A DNA stretch of 64,000 nucleotides from Bombiscardovia asteroides_K (GTDB lineage: Bacteria; Actinomycetota; Actinomycetes; Actinomycetales; Bifidobacteriaceae). Below, piece after piece: positions 51,986-59,864 of this stretch. The stretch lies in contig NZ_CP181447.1 in NCBI RefSeq assembly GCF_048001765.1, positions 1,488,001 to 1,552,000 on the forward strand. Reading direction: 5' to 3'. A program made the translations under genes and the position numbers. A model generated the notes under the pieces. That model did not search any database and had not been told where the DNA came from. It saw only the letters and a list, made by a program, of their open reading frames with translations. The stretch's first letter is position 1, and each line of letters begins with the position of its first letter.

Positions 51986-52062
51986 GGCCCCGTAGCTCAG
52001 CTGGATAGAGCAACTGACTTCTAATCTGTAGGTCGAGAGTTCGAATCTCTCCGGGGTCACCA
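51986..52062 (+). tRNA. tRNA-Arg (anticodon UCU)
   Basis: A 77-base cloverleaf: acceptor GGCCCCG / CGGGGTC (one G-U), D arm TAGCTCAGCTGGATAGAGC, anticodon loop CTTCTAA with anticodon TCT, variable AGGTC, T arm GAGAG-TTCGAAT-CTCTC, discriminator A and encoded CCA at 52060-52062. The anticodon stem has one T-T mismatch in the middle. It lies between the DXS-family gene and the Nudix gene. No other tRNA is adjacent. Confidence 0.93.
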
Positions 52063-52076
52063 ATTGCACTACGAAC

Positions 52077-52703
52077 TTACTGCCTGTGCTTATCAATCTC
52101 TCGTATTGAGAATGCGGCTATGGTAGGCCCATCGATCAGTCGTCCATCACGGATCATACTGGTGATATCAGCTGACCGCAGCCATTGCAGATCCTCCAAT
52201 TCCCAATCACCGCCTTGCTTGACGCTATCGAGTACAGGAATGGATGAAACGTCATCAAGCCGTATTTCCATCACCCGCACGTCGTCTTGAAGCACTCCGG
52301 CATCGGCATGAAGCCTGTGCAACTGACGGACGGCGTCAGGCTGAGCCCACAGTCCGGTCTCTTCGTGCAATTCACGGATGGCTGTAGTCTGTGGATTCTC
52401 GCCTTGCTCCCCCATACCTCGCGGAAATTCCCATAGCCAGTCTTCTACAGCGACCCGCCAGTGGCGCGCTATCAGATAGAAGTCCTCACCCCCTCGTTCT
52501 ACTACCGTCACACAGATCACACCCGGTCGACCCTGTTTGACGGACGCCACGTGCAAGGTCATGTCTGCACCTGTGTCCCTCACCTTGACGTCCACAGCAG
52601 TCACGGTAAAGTCGGCTCCCCCGGCTTCCTCGAAGACTTTCCTACGCCTTATTTCCTGCAGAGGAACCCTAGGCCTCAACTCATCAGCGTTTTTCACAGT
52701 CAC
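52077..52703 (-). CDS. Nudix hydrolase, ADP-ribose-pyrophosphatase-like
   Basis: A 208-residue protein with the Nudix box GENPQTTAIRELHEETGLWA (preceded by the Gly of FPRGMGEQ; REUxEExGU core intact, residues about 114-133). WLWEFPRG before the box is typical of ADP-ribose and related NDP-sugar hydrolases. The N-terminal 50 residues are less conserved. AGGAAGGTGACT lies before the start. It is the downstream gene relative to the 518-residue protein (16 bases apart, same direction), so the two may share a transcript and phase-variable control upstream. Confidence 0.85.
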   Translation of the reverse strand: MTVKNADELRPRVPLQEIRRRKVFEEAGGADFTVTAVDVKVRDTGADMTLHVASVKQGRPGVICVTVVERGGEDFYLIARHWRVAVEDWLWEFPRGMGEQGENPQTTAIRELHEETGLWAQPDAVRQLHRLHADAGVLQDDVRVMEIRLDDVSSIPVLDSVKQGGDWELEDLQWLRSADITSMIRDGRLIDGPTIAAFSIREIDKHRQ

Positions 52704-52718
52704 CTTCCTGGTCGATGA

Positions 52719-54275
52719 TTACCGTTGAGCGAATACCATGGTTTGTGTTGCCGTATGCTGATCGTGCATCCACTCCATCATTGTCAGCAACTCGGGAAAT
52801 ACTTCAATGAACCAAGCTCCAGTCAATATCACGATAATGGATATCGAACTTGAAAAAATGATCTTGTCACAAAAAACGGATATGGATGCGATGACCAGGG
52901 TCGCAATAAACTGTTTGATAATTTTAAAGTTGTCCTGTTTTCGGTCTAGCTGCGATGCAAACTTCTGCACGCAATAAGCAATGTTACGAATATGCTGCTG
53001 CTGGTCAGAGTCCGGGGCGTTCGGTCGACAATTACGCCACTGCTGTATCGCATCTCTTGACTGATAACAGAACTGCACGAAACAGCCGGAAGGCATCTGC
53101 CCGAACAATTCTGTTACCTTGCCCGACAGCATCAATGAGCGCCCACCTGTCCGGCCAGTATAGCGCTCATACGAATTCGGTTTGCTTTGTACGGCCATAA
53201 GGCAGCAGCCCAGGTAATCCGCCATTGCTAAGCGGTAGACGAACTGGTACCAGTCCACCAGCGTTTGCTGGTCGCATTCCATGGTCCTATTGCAATCAGT
53301 CGTGCCCAAGGGCAAAGCAGAATGCCTGATGAGCGCAAAGGCCTTGGACCGCCTCGGCTCATGGCTTATCTTGTCCAAGACATCCCGAAATGCGGTCTTT
53401 TCTACCTCGTTCGCCTTGGATGTGGAACACCAGGAACGCAGGCAATCGGCGTTTTCGCTGACAACAGGAAGAAAGGCATCATTGAAGCTGCGGACGATGC
53501 CGGAATTCGACTCGGTTTGAGAACGTTGTTGCTCATACCTGATGAGACCCTTCCGTTCGGCATCTATCCATTCCTGCCAGCGCTGAGCCAGCAATTGGCA
53601 GGTACCCTCAGACGGATCCTGCTGGCAGTATGCGGAGCACAAGCAAGCGATCCTGTGAGCTATTGACCAATTATCCTCTGCATGCTCACTCAAGACGGCT
53701 CTGGCCTGGGGAACGAACCGTTGGCTTTCTTCAGAGGTGATGGTCTTCTGCAAAACCTGATATTGCAGCGGACGCAACGTACCTATATCCTGCAGGGTAA
53801 TCGTCTCTGCTCCGGATGAAAGTTGATGCTGATGGTCGAGCGGCACTGTAGTGAACCTCAGCAGGCACTGCTCCAAGGTCGGTTGTCTGCCGGAAACGGT
53901 GAGGAAAGGCGCTTCATAACCATTCTGCCCCAGAAGGTCAAGGACGACATCAGGACCAAATGCCAGAAAATAGACGCCATCAAAGAGCTCAGCATCAGTG
54001 ACAAGGACACGGGGACTATAAAGGAATGCCGTTCTGAGAATGCCGGCAAATCGTTCTAGGAACTCCGGATGCTGCTGAATGGTTCTTTCACAGACGCTCA
54101 CGCCGTCAGGACCATCTGACCAGAACTTCGAATTCACCTCTGGAATGCGCTCTTGATCGCATTTCTGCTTATGCTTGCTGTTGCATAGAAGCCTGACCTG
54201 ATTCCAATCGTTCAGCTGTTCCTCCGAATCGAAATTAGTCAGCATGATGGCATATGAACCTACGCTCTGACTCAT
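52719..54275 (-). CDS. Unrecognised 518-residue protein with C-terminal membrane hairpin
   Basis: A 518-residue protein I do not recognise. Residues 1-450 are soluble and Cys-rich (over fifteen Cys), with segments VLVTDAELFDGVYFLAFGPD, TLRPLQYQVLQKTI and WYQFVYRLAMADYLGCCLM. Residues about 452-493 form two closely spaced membrane helices (FIATLVIASISVFCDKIIF; SISIIVILTGAWFIEVFPEL), then a short cytosolic tail. There is no signal peptide. Base composition is lower in GC than its neighbours. The start ATG 54273-54275 has only a weak AGG upstream. An 11-base poly-G run (in the gene's sense) lies 45 bases before the start, pointing to slipped-strand control. It may be a surveillance, toxin or defence-type protein; this is inference. 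Confidence 0.75.
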   Translation of the reverse strand: MSQSVGSYAIMLTNFDSEEQLNDWNQVRLLCNSKHKQKCDQERIPEVNSKFWSDGPDGVSVCERTIQQHPEFLERFAGILRTAFLYSPRVLVTDAELFDGVYFLAFGPDVVLDLLGQNGYEAPFLTVSGRQPTLEQCLLRFTTVPLDHQHQLSSGAETITLQDIGTLRPLQYQVLQKTITSEESQRFVPQARAVLSEHAEDNWSIAHRIACLCSAYCQQDPSEGTCQLLAQRWQEWIDAERKGLIRYEQQRSQTESNSGIVRSFNDAFLPVVSENADCLRSWCSTSKANEVEKTAFRDVLDKISHEPRRSKAFALIRHSALPLGTTDCNRTMECDQQTLVDWYQFVYRLAMADYLGCCLMAVQSKPNSYERYTGRTGGRSLMLSGKVTELFGQMPSGCFVQFCYQSRDAIQQWRNCRPNAPDSDQQQHIRNIAYCVQKFASQLDRKQDNFKIIKQFIATLVIASISVFCDKIIFSSSISIIVILTGAWFIEVFPELLTMMEWMHDQHTATQTMVFAQR

Positions 54276-54319
54276 GTCTATATGCTAGACCTCGTGTTTA
54301 CCTGCTCGTTCAGCACATT

Positions 54320-54330
54320 CCCCCCCCCCC
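54320..54330. repeat. Homopolymer C11 (G11 for the leftward gene)
   Basis: Eleven consecutive C on the + strand, 45 bases upstream of the start codon of the leftward 518-residue gene. Runs of this length are unstable by slippage. All three frames between the run and the start contain stops, so slippage would act on promoter spacing or the 5' UTR, not on the protein frame. Confidence 0.85.
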
Positions 54331-54737
54331 TTAAAGCCGGTACAAGCAACTGAGTCATGAAAGAAAACGCCGAAAAGACCGATTGCTGGTCATGGAGACG
54401 CGGGATGTTCCACACCACGGTTGCCGCTTCCCTTGGGAACCATCTGCAAATAAACACAAACTCGAATATGCCTGTAGCTATGAATGAGAACCTTGCTCAC
54501 TGACCCTCTCTGGCTGTCTGCAAGCCCGCGCTCTGCTCTTGCAAAGCATATTCGATTCAACAACCAAACCCAGGATCAGCCGTTTTCCATAGAACCCACA
54601 GAACAGCCGACGCCACCGGTGCAAAGCACATATCCATAGTCAAATAATGACCAAATAATTCTTTGCCCTACTTTTTTAAGTCTTGGCTGAACAGATTTCA
54701 GGGCCAAGTCCTCTCTTTAGTCAAACCCTCTTGGAGA

Positions 54738-54743
54738 TATAAT
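54738..54743 (+). promoter_or_regulatory. -10 box of the TM2 gene
   Basis: A perfect TATAAT lies 39 bases before the TM2 start ATG. The hexamer 17 bases upstream is poor (CTCTCTTTAG region), so activity may rely on the strong -10. The predicted 5' UTR is about 30 bases and includes GAAAGG. Confidence 0.5.
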
Positions 54744-54781
54744 GTTGCATTCCCACAATGGTATGGACAAGAAAGGCAACC

Positions 54782-55360
54782 ATGAACGATTGGCATCAAC
54801 CCACAGATAAGCAAACAGGTGAGAACCAAGACCCGACGGCTCAGGCAAGCCAGAATTACTCAGGCTACAGGGGATACGGTGAAGAGCCTTCCAACCAAAA
54901 CTACGAGTCTGCTTCCCAGCAGGGTAATCCCTCAGCAACTGCCAATGGGTACCCGGATACGAATCAAACTTGGCAGGCTCCGAGCACGAGCACCCAGGGA
55001 GGTCCACAGAATCCCTATGGCCAAACCGCATATACGCCTCAATCCAACGGCACCAGCGGACCGGCCCAAATTCAACCTTGGCAGCTTCAGGCCCAATATG
55101 TCAGCGGGCCGGGCATGTCGAACAAGTCGAAGGTCACGGCGGCCATCCTGGCTTTCTTCCTGGGCGGCTTCGGCATACACAACTTCTATCTGGGCAAGAC
55201 CGGGCGCGGGGTCGCTCAGCTGCTGATCACCATCTTCGTCCTCTTCATCGGCCCTCTCATCTCTTCAATCTGGGCCATCGTCGAAGGTGCGCAGATTCTT
55301 GGCTCACATCCAGGCTCGCCTTACCACATGGACGGCAAGGGACTCCAGCTGCAGGATTGA
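54782..55360 (+). CDS. TM2-domain membrane protein with disordered N-terminus
   Basis: A 192-residue protein starting at ATG 54782 with GAAAGG upstream; GTG/ATG positions upstream are weaker. Residues 1-110 are a Gln/Asn/Ser/Gly/Tyr-rich disordered tail. Residues about 115-175 are a TM2 domain: KSKVTAAILAFFLGGFGIHNFYLGKTGRGVAQLL, ending in the second helix FVLFIGPLISSIWAIVEGAQIL. TM2 proteins are small two-helix membrane proteins of uncertain function, often near stress or envelope genes. Single rightward gene convergent with the nirK-like gene. Confidence 0.85.
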   Translation: MNDWHQPTDKQTGENQDPTAQASQNYSGYRGYGEEPSNQNYESASQQGNPSATANGYPDTNQTWQAPSTSTQGGPQNPYGQTAYTPQSNGTSGPAQIQPWQLQAQYVSGPGMSNKSKVTAAILAFFLGGFGIHNFYLGKTGRGVAQLLITIFVLFIGPLISSIWAIVEGAQILGSHPGSPYHMDGKGLQLQD

Positions 55361-55385
55361 AGACGGCAGACGCAGATTAATTGCG

Positions 55386-58043
55386 TCACGACACCCGCAG
55401 GATGCCATGCGCACCCTTCTCGGCCAGGCTCATGACATGGTTGACTATGGAATAGTCGCCTGGCTGATCGACCTTGAGCTCGACAAAGCCACCTTGGGCC
55501 GGCAGCAGGGGCAGGACCTGCGTTCCAGCCGATGAAGCACCGGCAGGATTCACGCCTGCACCTCCGCCTATCAGATAACGGCCCTCGGTCCAGACCGTAT
55601 CGAACTGGGTTCCCACGATATGGAAGGACAGCGGCTGGTTGGGACCCGCATCCAGAACCCAGATGCGGACCCTTTGCCCCTTCTCCAGCTTGAGAGGGTG
55701 GGCGTCATATTGAAAGGCCCGTCCGTTGAAGGTCATGATATCCGGGTTCATGGCCGCCACCTTTTCAGCATCGGCAGTCCCTCCATTGGGCCCCAGATAA
55801 ATTTCGGACTGGACCAGAACATACTCCGCAGCCACTGGCGGCAGGGTACCGTCATCGACAACCACAGCCCCATACATGCCGTTGGCGATATGGTTTGACA
55901 TGGGGTCGCTGCTGCAGTGATACATCCAAATGCCAGCCCGATCAGCGGTGAAGGTATACAGGAGCTCCTTGCCTGGCTCTATGTTGCGCATCATGGTCTG
56001 AGGGACGGCCGGGCCGGCGTGAAAGTCAATGGAATGGCTCATGCTTCCCTTGTTCCTGATGGTTACTTCAAAGGTGTCTCCCACCCGGCCTCTGAGCACC
56101 GGACCTTGAGCCAGGGGCCGCGATCCCTTATCCCGTGAATCGCTCGCGTCGTCGAAGCTCCAGACCGTGCGCTCAAACCCTGCAGCCACCTGCTCCTTGC
56201 GCTCTTTGACGTCCAGCGTGTACTTTCTGGTTCCAGCCCTCCCCTGATTGTCCAGTGGCGCAAGGGCGGCCTCGGCGGGGTCGCTCTTCTCAGCCTGTGA
56301 CTTGAGCTTGGCAGCTGATGGGCTATGACTTTGGGCTGCCCGCCCAGCAGAGGACTGCACTTGCTCGGTGGTTGTTCCACCCTTTACCTGGACCTTGAGC
56401 TCCATACCCATCTGGCGATGCCCTGCCAGCGAGCACCAGCCCAGTGTGTCGTCCCCCAGGACCCCCACGTCGACCGAGACGCTCTGGCCCACCGGAACTG
56501 ACCCGGTGCTCTTGCCATTGGCGAAAACCAGGTCATGCCGCTGATCTCCAGTATTTTGAAAATCTACAACCAGCCGGTCGCCTGCCTCGATGTTGATGAC
56601 ATCCGGCACAAAGGCCATACCCCGTACCCTGATTGAAGCTCTGCTGGTGTGACCCGTCGGCTGGACGCTCTTCGACGAAGCCTCATGGACGCCTCCGACA
56701 CTAGGTGCTGCCCCGACCGAGACAGCCAGCGTCGGCCGCAGAGCCATCAAAACCACGGCGGCCACCAGGACCAACACTGTAGCCGAGGTGGCAATCAGGT
56801 CCGTCCTCAGGGCCAGGGTCCCAACTCGTTCGTTTTGCGAATCCTCGGGCTGACACCGACGGTAGCGTTTGGATGCCAGAACCTGCTTGCCGTGAGCAGC
56901 CAGATACACCACGGTCAGCATCATGGAGAGGATTCCCAGAACATTCAGCAGGTTCCCCGCCTTCCACAAGGGCGTGTATAATCTGATGGCTCCAAGGAGC
57001 CTGATCAGCAAACCAACCTGCATAAGTGCCCAGGCACCCCAAAGGAGCGGGTGGAAGGGCAGAGGCCTCCGAATGACCGAAGGGACAATCATGCAGACAT
57101 GTGCGATGACCATGGTCATGATGAATCCGACAGCCAGCGCGTGCAGCGCCATGTCGCCCCAGTAGGTGCTGGAATCCAGAGGTGCCGCCATCCATATGAA
57201 AGCAGCCAAAAGCCCCCAAGCGTAGGCCGACAGCATGCAGGTGCCCATGAATCCCGGCAGACCACCATGACGGAAGGTGCCCTTGGCCACATCATGACTG
57301 GCCATCACGAGAAGGAGCAGGCACAGAGACAGCCCCAGAAGTGGATAGCCGACCGAAGGCGCCATGGCCTGGACCGGCAGCATCAGGGCGGTCAGGAGGC
57401 TGAGCCCCAGGATTCCTGATTCAAGAAGGATATCCGAGAAGACCGCCCTGGCCAGCTCCACCCGCTCACCGACGATGGTCAGAACCAGAAAAAAGAGCCA
57501 GGTTGGAGCTAGAACCGCGGCATCCAATCCTGCAACCCAGCCAGCGGCCCCGACCAGACCCACCAAGGATCCGAGAACCTGTATGAGCACCTCTGCAGAA
57601 GGCTGCCGACGCCAGATGGCCAAGTACATGGCCGTCAGAACCAGCATGGACAAAGTCCACGGAATGCCGCCAAAAAGCTCCACCCTGACCCATGCCGGAG
57701 CAGCAGCGCGGCTTGAAACTATCAACGTCAGCAGGCAGAGCAGGGACCCCAGCAGGCCCAAGGCAGGAGCGAGAAACCCCCAAGATGGTTTGCTGGATCC
57801 GCCGCTGCGATAGGCCACTGCCCTCTCCAGGCCAATGGCAGCGCCCAAAAACCCATAGACCATGAGCATGCCATGCAGATCAGCCAAGGGCACCCTGCCC
57901 GAGGGGTGGATCAGATCCGAACGGATCAACGCCGCAACAAGGCCAAGCAATGCAGCCAGACCTGCGCCGATAAGGAGGACCGTCCTGGACCTGGGCAAGG
58001 CCATTCTGCCGCCGGACTTGCGCATCTTCTGGTCATTGTGCAT
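55386..58043 (-). CDS. Membrane domain - cupredoxin - copper nitrite reductase fusion
   Basis: An 885-residue three-part protein. (a) Residues about 20-395: ten to twelve helices with conserved-looking His (H57, H301, H315), resembling NnrS-like NO/heme-copper membrane proteins. (b) About 470-555: a cupredoxin with type 1 copper ligands H503, C537, H542 and M545. (c) About 605-885: a two-domain NirK-type enzyme with T1 ligands H670, C710, H718, M723, T2 ligands H675, H709, H869 and the active-site Asp/His pair D673 and H808. All ligands needed for nitrite to NO are present. No lipobox; the anchor is the membrane domain, placing the copper domains outside. Internal cupredoxin (b) is a plausible built-in electron donor. 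Divergent from a cysteine-rich regulator gene 58 bases away. Confidence 0.88.
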   Translation of the reverse strand: MHNDQKMRKSGGRMALPRSRTVLLIGAGLAALLGLVAALIRSDLIHPSGRVPLADLHGMLMVYGFLGAAIGLERAVAYRSGGSSKPSWGFLAPALGLLGSLLCLLTLIVSSRAAAPAWVRVELFGGIPWTLSMLVLTAMYLAIWRRQPSAEVLIQVLGSLVGLVGAAGWVAGLDAAVLAPTWLFFLVLTIVGERVELARAVFSDILLESGILGLSLLTALMLPVQAMAPSVGYPLLGLSLCLLLLVMASHDVAKGTFRHGGLPGFMGTCMLSAYAWGLLAAFIWMAAPLDSSTYWGDMALHALAVGFIMTMVIAHVCMIVPSVIRRPLPFHPLLWGAWALMQVGLLIRLLGAIRLYTPLWKAGNLLNVLGILSMMLTVVYLAAHGKQVLASKRYRRCQPEDSQNERVGTLALRTDLIATSATVLVLVAAVVLMALRPTLAVSVGAAPSVGGVHEASSKSVQPTGHTSRASIRVRGMAFVPDVINIEAGDRLVVDFQNTGDQRHDLVFANGKSTGSVPVGQSVSVDVGVLGDDTLGWCSLAGHRQMGMELKVQVKGGTTTEQVQSSAGRAAQSHSPSAAKLKSQAEKSDPAEAALAPLDNQGRAGTRKYTLDVKERKEQVAAGFERTVWSFDDASDSRDKGSRPLAQGPVLRGRVGDTFEVTIRNKGSMSHSIDFHAGPAVPQTMMRNIEPGKELLYTFTADRAGIWMYHCSSDPMSNHIANGMYGAVVVDDGTLPPVAAEYVLVQSEIYLGPNGGTADAEKVAAMNPDIMTFNGRAFQYDAHPLKLEKGQRVRIWVLDAGPNQPLSFHIVGTQFDTVWTEGRYLIGGGAGVNPAGASSAGTQVLPLLPAQGGFVELKVDQPGDYSIVNHVMSLAEKGAHGILRVS

Positions 58044-58066
58044 GAGTCTGTCCGCCTTGTCCTGGG

Positions 58067-58093
58067 TTGATAATTGATTTGATAGTTATACAA
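58067..58093. promoter_or_regulatory. AT-rich operator region of the nitrite-reductase module
   Basis: In the 58-base gap between the NirK fusion and the divergent regulator, TTGAT occurs at 58067-58071 and 58074-58078, with TGATA at 58080-58084, followed by GTTATACAA. The tandem TTGAT repeats in so short a gap suggest one shared operator for both promoters, probably bound by the adjacent regulator. Confidence 0.45.
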
Positions 58094-58101
58094 TTTAATC
58101 G

Positions 58102-58833
58102 ATGAGTCAGGAATTTCAAGCCCACGGCAAGCGTAGAAGCGGGGAGGAGATCCGTTCTGCAATCTTGGATTATCTGCATATGGCGGCCGAACAGACCGGT
58201 ACAGGTCTAACCGCACAGCAGATCGGAAAAGCCTTTGACATCCATCCGACGACCGCTCGTTTCCATCTTGAACGTCTGGTCGAACAGGGCGAAGCAGTCC
58301 GTCAGAGAAAAGACAGCGACGGTCAATCAACCGGTCGAGGCAGACCGGCTGTCATCTACTCCCCCACATTCATGAACCGGGTCAGGGAGGATATGATCTC
58401 CTCGCTTTGCATGGCTCTGGAAACCGCCTGCCCCGATACTGACAGCAGGGATAGAGCCGCACTGAAAGCAGGTCAGGTCTGGGGTCGTGCCCTGGCCAGA
58501 CGAAGCAGAGGGAATGCAGAAAAGGACCTGTCATCGAGCATGACGCAGACACTGTTAGATACTCTGGCCACCCTGGGTTTTGCTCCTGTTACGGCAGAAC
58601 CGGATTCATCAAGCCTGTATCTGACCTCATGTCCCTTCCTGGACAGCGTCAACGCCCATCCCATTATTTGCACAATCCATTTGGGTATGGTCCAGGGACT
58701 TGTGGAGAACAGCAGCAGAGCGGTCAAGAATAAAAAAGCCAGTATACTGCTGACACCTCTGTCTTCGCCAAAGGGATGCTTCCTGAAAGTAGCGACAGCA
58801 GACAACCAACCAAGAAGGAGCCTAAATCAATGA
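58102..58833 (+). CDS. HTH regulator with cysteine-rich sensor domain (SufR-like)
   Basis: A 243-residue regulator. Residues about 15-65 are an ArsR/DeoR-type winged HTH (LTAQQIGKAFDIHPTTARFHLERLVEQGEAV), then GRGRPAVIYSPT. The C-terminal half has Cys at 177, 190 and 226, with C177-x12-C190 (SCPFLDSVNAHPIICTIHLG) as in SufR-type [Fe-S]-binding regulators; C103 and C110 are extra. Such clusters sense iron, oxygen or NO. It is divergent from the NirK fusion and overlaps the ferredoxin gene by ATGA, so it probably controls the whole module. The exact ligand set is uncertain because the fourth Cys is not at the usual spacing. Confidence 0.75.
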   Translation: MSQEFQAHGKRRSGEEIRSAILDYLHMAAEQTGTGLTAQQIGKAFDIHPTTARFHLERLVEQGEAVRQRKDSDGQSTGRGRPAVIYSPTFMNRVREDMISSLCMALETACPDTDSRDRAALKAGQVWGRALARRSRGNAEKDLSSSMTQTLLDTLATLGFAPVTAEPDSSSLYLTSCPFLDSVNAHPIICTIHLGMVQGLVENSSRAVKNKKASILLTPLSSPKGCFLKVATADNQPRRSLNQ

Positions 58834-59216
58834 CCTACGTGATTGCCCAGCCCTGCGTGGACGTCAAGGACAAGGCCTGCGTGGACGAATGCCCGGTGGA
58901 TTGCATCTACGAGGGCCCAAGGAACCTGTATATCAACCCCAACGAATGCATCGACTGCGGCGCATGCGAGCCCGTTTGCCCCGTGGAAGCGATCTTCTAC
59001 GAAGAGGATCTGCCGGAGGAATGGACCTGGTTCAAGGATGCCTCCGAAGACTTCTTTGCCCAGGTCGGTGATGCAGGCGGTGCCCAGGCCCAGGGACCCT
59101 ACGATCACGACCATCCACAGGTCGTAGCTTTGCCCCACCAGGATAATTTCGTCTGCATTCAGCCGGAATCACGCGGCCAGCGCGCGGTCTGGGTCCGCAA
59201 GGACCAAACGGAATGA
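58830..59216 (+). CDS. fdxA: 7Fe ferredoxin (FdxA type)
   Basis: A 128-residue ferredoxin. ATG 58830 follows AAGGAG by 9 bases and overlaps the regulator stop. Cys positions 9, 17, 50 fit the [3Fe-4S] site and 21, 40, 43, 46 the [4Fe-4S] site, with C25 extra as in Azotobacter/actinobacterial FdxA (CVDECPVDC ... CIDCGACEPVCP). The C-terminal 25 residues extend a little beyond the usual ~107-residue length. It carries low-potential electrons in the cytosol. It is co-transcribed with the regulator and the glycosylase, so it may repair or reduce a redox partner of the nitrite/NO module. Confidence 0.92.
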   Translation: MTYVIAQPCVDVKDKACVDECPVDCIYEGPRNLYINPNECIDCGACEPVCPVEAIFYEEDLPEEWTWFKDASEDFFAQVGDAGGAQAQGPYDHDHPQVVALPHQDNFVCIQPESRGQRAVWVRKDQTE

Positions 59217-59818
59217 GAGCCGGTTCAAGCCAGGACGATCACCTGGTCTTCCCTGACTTTCTGGACCGTCCTGTGGAGGAGGCCGCCCGGATGCTTCTGG
59301 GCTGCCTGATCATCCGGGACTACGAGACGGAAGGTGAACAGGCCAGGGTTCGGATCGTGGAAACCGAAGCCTACGATCAGAAAGATCCGGCCAGCCATGC
59401 CTATCATGGACGATCGGCCCGCAATGATGCCCTTTTCGGCCCAAGCGGACACATGTATGTCTACTTCACCTATGGAATGCACTACTGCATGAACATCTCC
59501 TGTCAGGAGGACGGATTCGGCGCCGGGGTACTGATTCGAGCCTGCCAACCAGTGCAGGGTCTGGATCTTCTACGCAGCCACAGACACGGCCGTCACCCGG
59601 ACCAGGAACTGACCAACGGTCCCGCCAAGCTCTGTCAGGCCTTGGACATCGACAAGCGCAACTACGGCCATGACCTCAGGAAACCGCCCATCCGCCTGGC
59701 AGCCGCAGGGCTGGCCCAGGACGAGACCATCACGGCAACCCCCCGAATAGGCATATCCCATGCCAAAGAGACCCTACGACGGTTTGTCATCACCGGCAAC
59801 CCCTACCTGTCGCGATGA
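59213..59818 (+). CDS. 3-methyladenine/hypoxanthine DNA glycosylase (AAG/MPG family)
   Basis: A 201-residue AAG-family glycosylase. Active-site blocks: ARMLLGCLIIRDY, RIVETEAYDQKDPASHAYHG (catalytic Glu and base-stacking Tyr and His), RNDALFGPSGHMYVYFTYGMHYCMNI and LTNGPAKLCQALDID. It removes 3-methyladenine, hypoxanthine and ethenoadenine from DNA. It overlaps the ferredoxin gene by 4 bases, so it is made from the same transcript as the cysteine-rich regulator. Hypoxanthine arises when nitrite/NO chemistry deaminates adenine, which fits the neighbouring nitrite reductase-like gene (inference). Confidence 0.9.
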   Translation: MRAGSSQDDHLVFPDFLDRPVEEAARMLLGCLIIRDYETEGEQARVRIVETEAYDQKDPASHAYHGRSARNDALFGPSGHMYVYFTYGMHYCMNISCQEDGFGAGVLIRACQPVQGLDLLRSHRHGRHPDQELTNGPAKLCQALDIDKRNYGHDLRKPPIRLAAAGLAQDETITATPRIGISHAKETLRRFVITGNPYLSR

Positions 59819-59864
59819 AAGGGCAGGATCCTCAACTTCTGACTTCTACAGCCTAAAGGGCGGC

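Larger units (their letters stand above)
54276..54781. other. Divergent intergenic region between 518-aa protein and TM2 gene
   Basis: No gene is seen in 506 bases. The left end holds the C11 run (listed separately), the right end a TATAAT box for the TM2 gene, and the middle is AT-rich with a weak CTTGGC/GCCAAG dyad at about 54683-54707. No RNA gene or repeat family is recognised. Confidence 0.5.

Noticed and set aside
54276..54330. Poly-G run as a translational frameshift switch fusing an upstream peptide to the 518-residue protein
   Set aside because: I read all three frames between the run and ATG 54275; each contains a stop, so slippage cannot create a fused protein. Only promoter or UTR effects remain possible.
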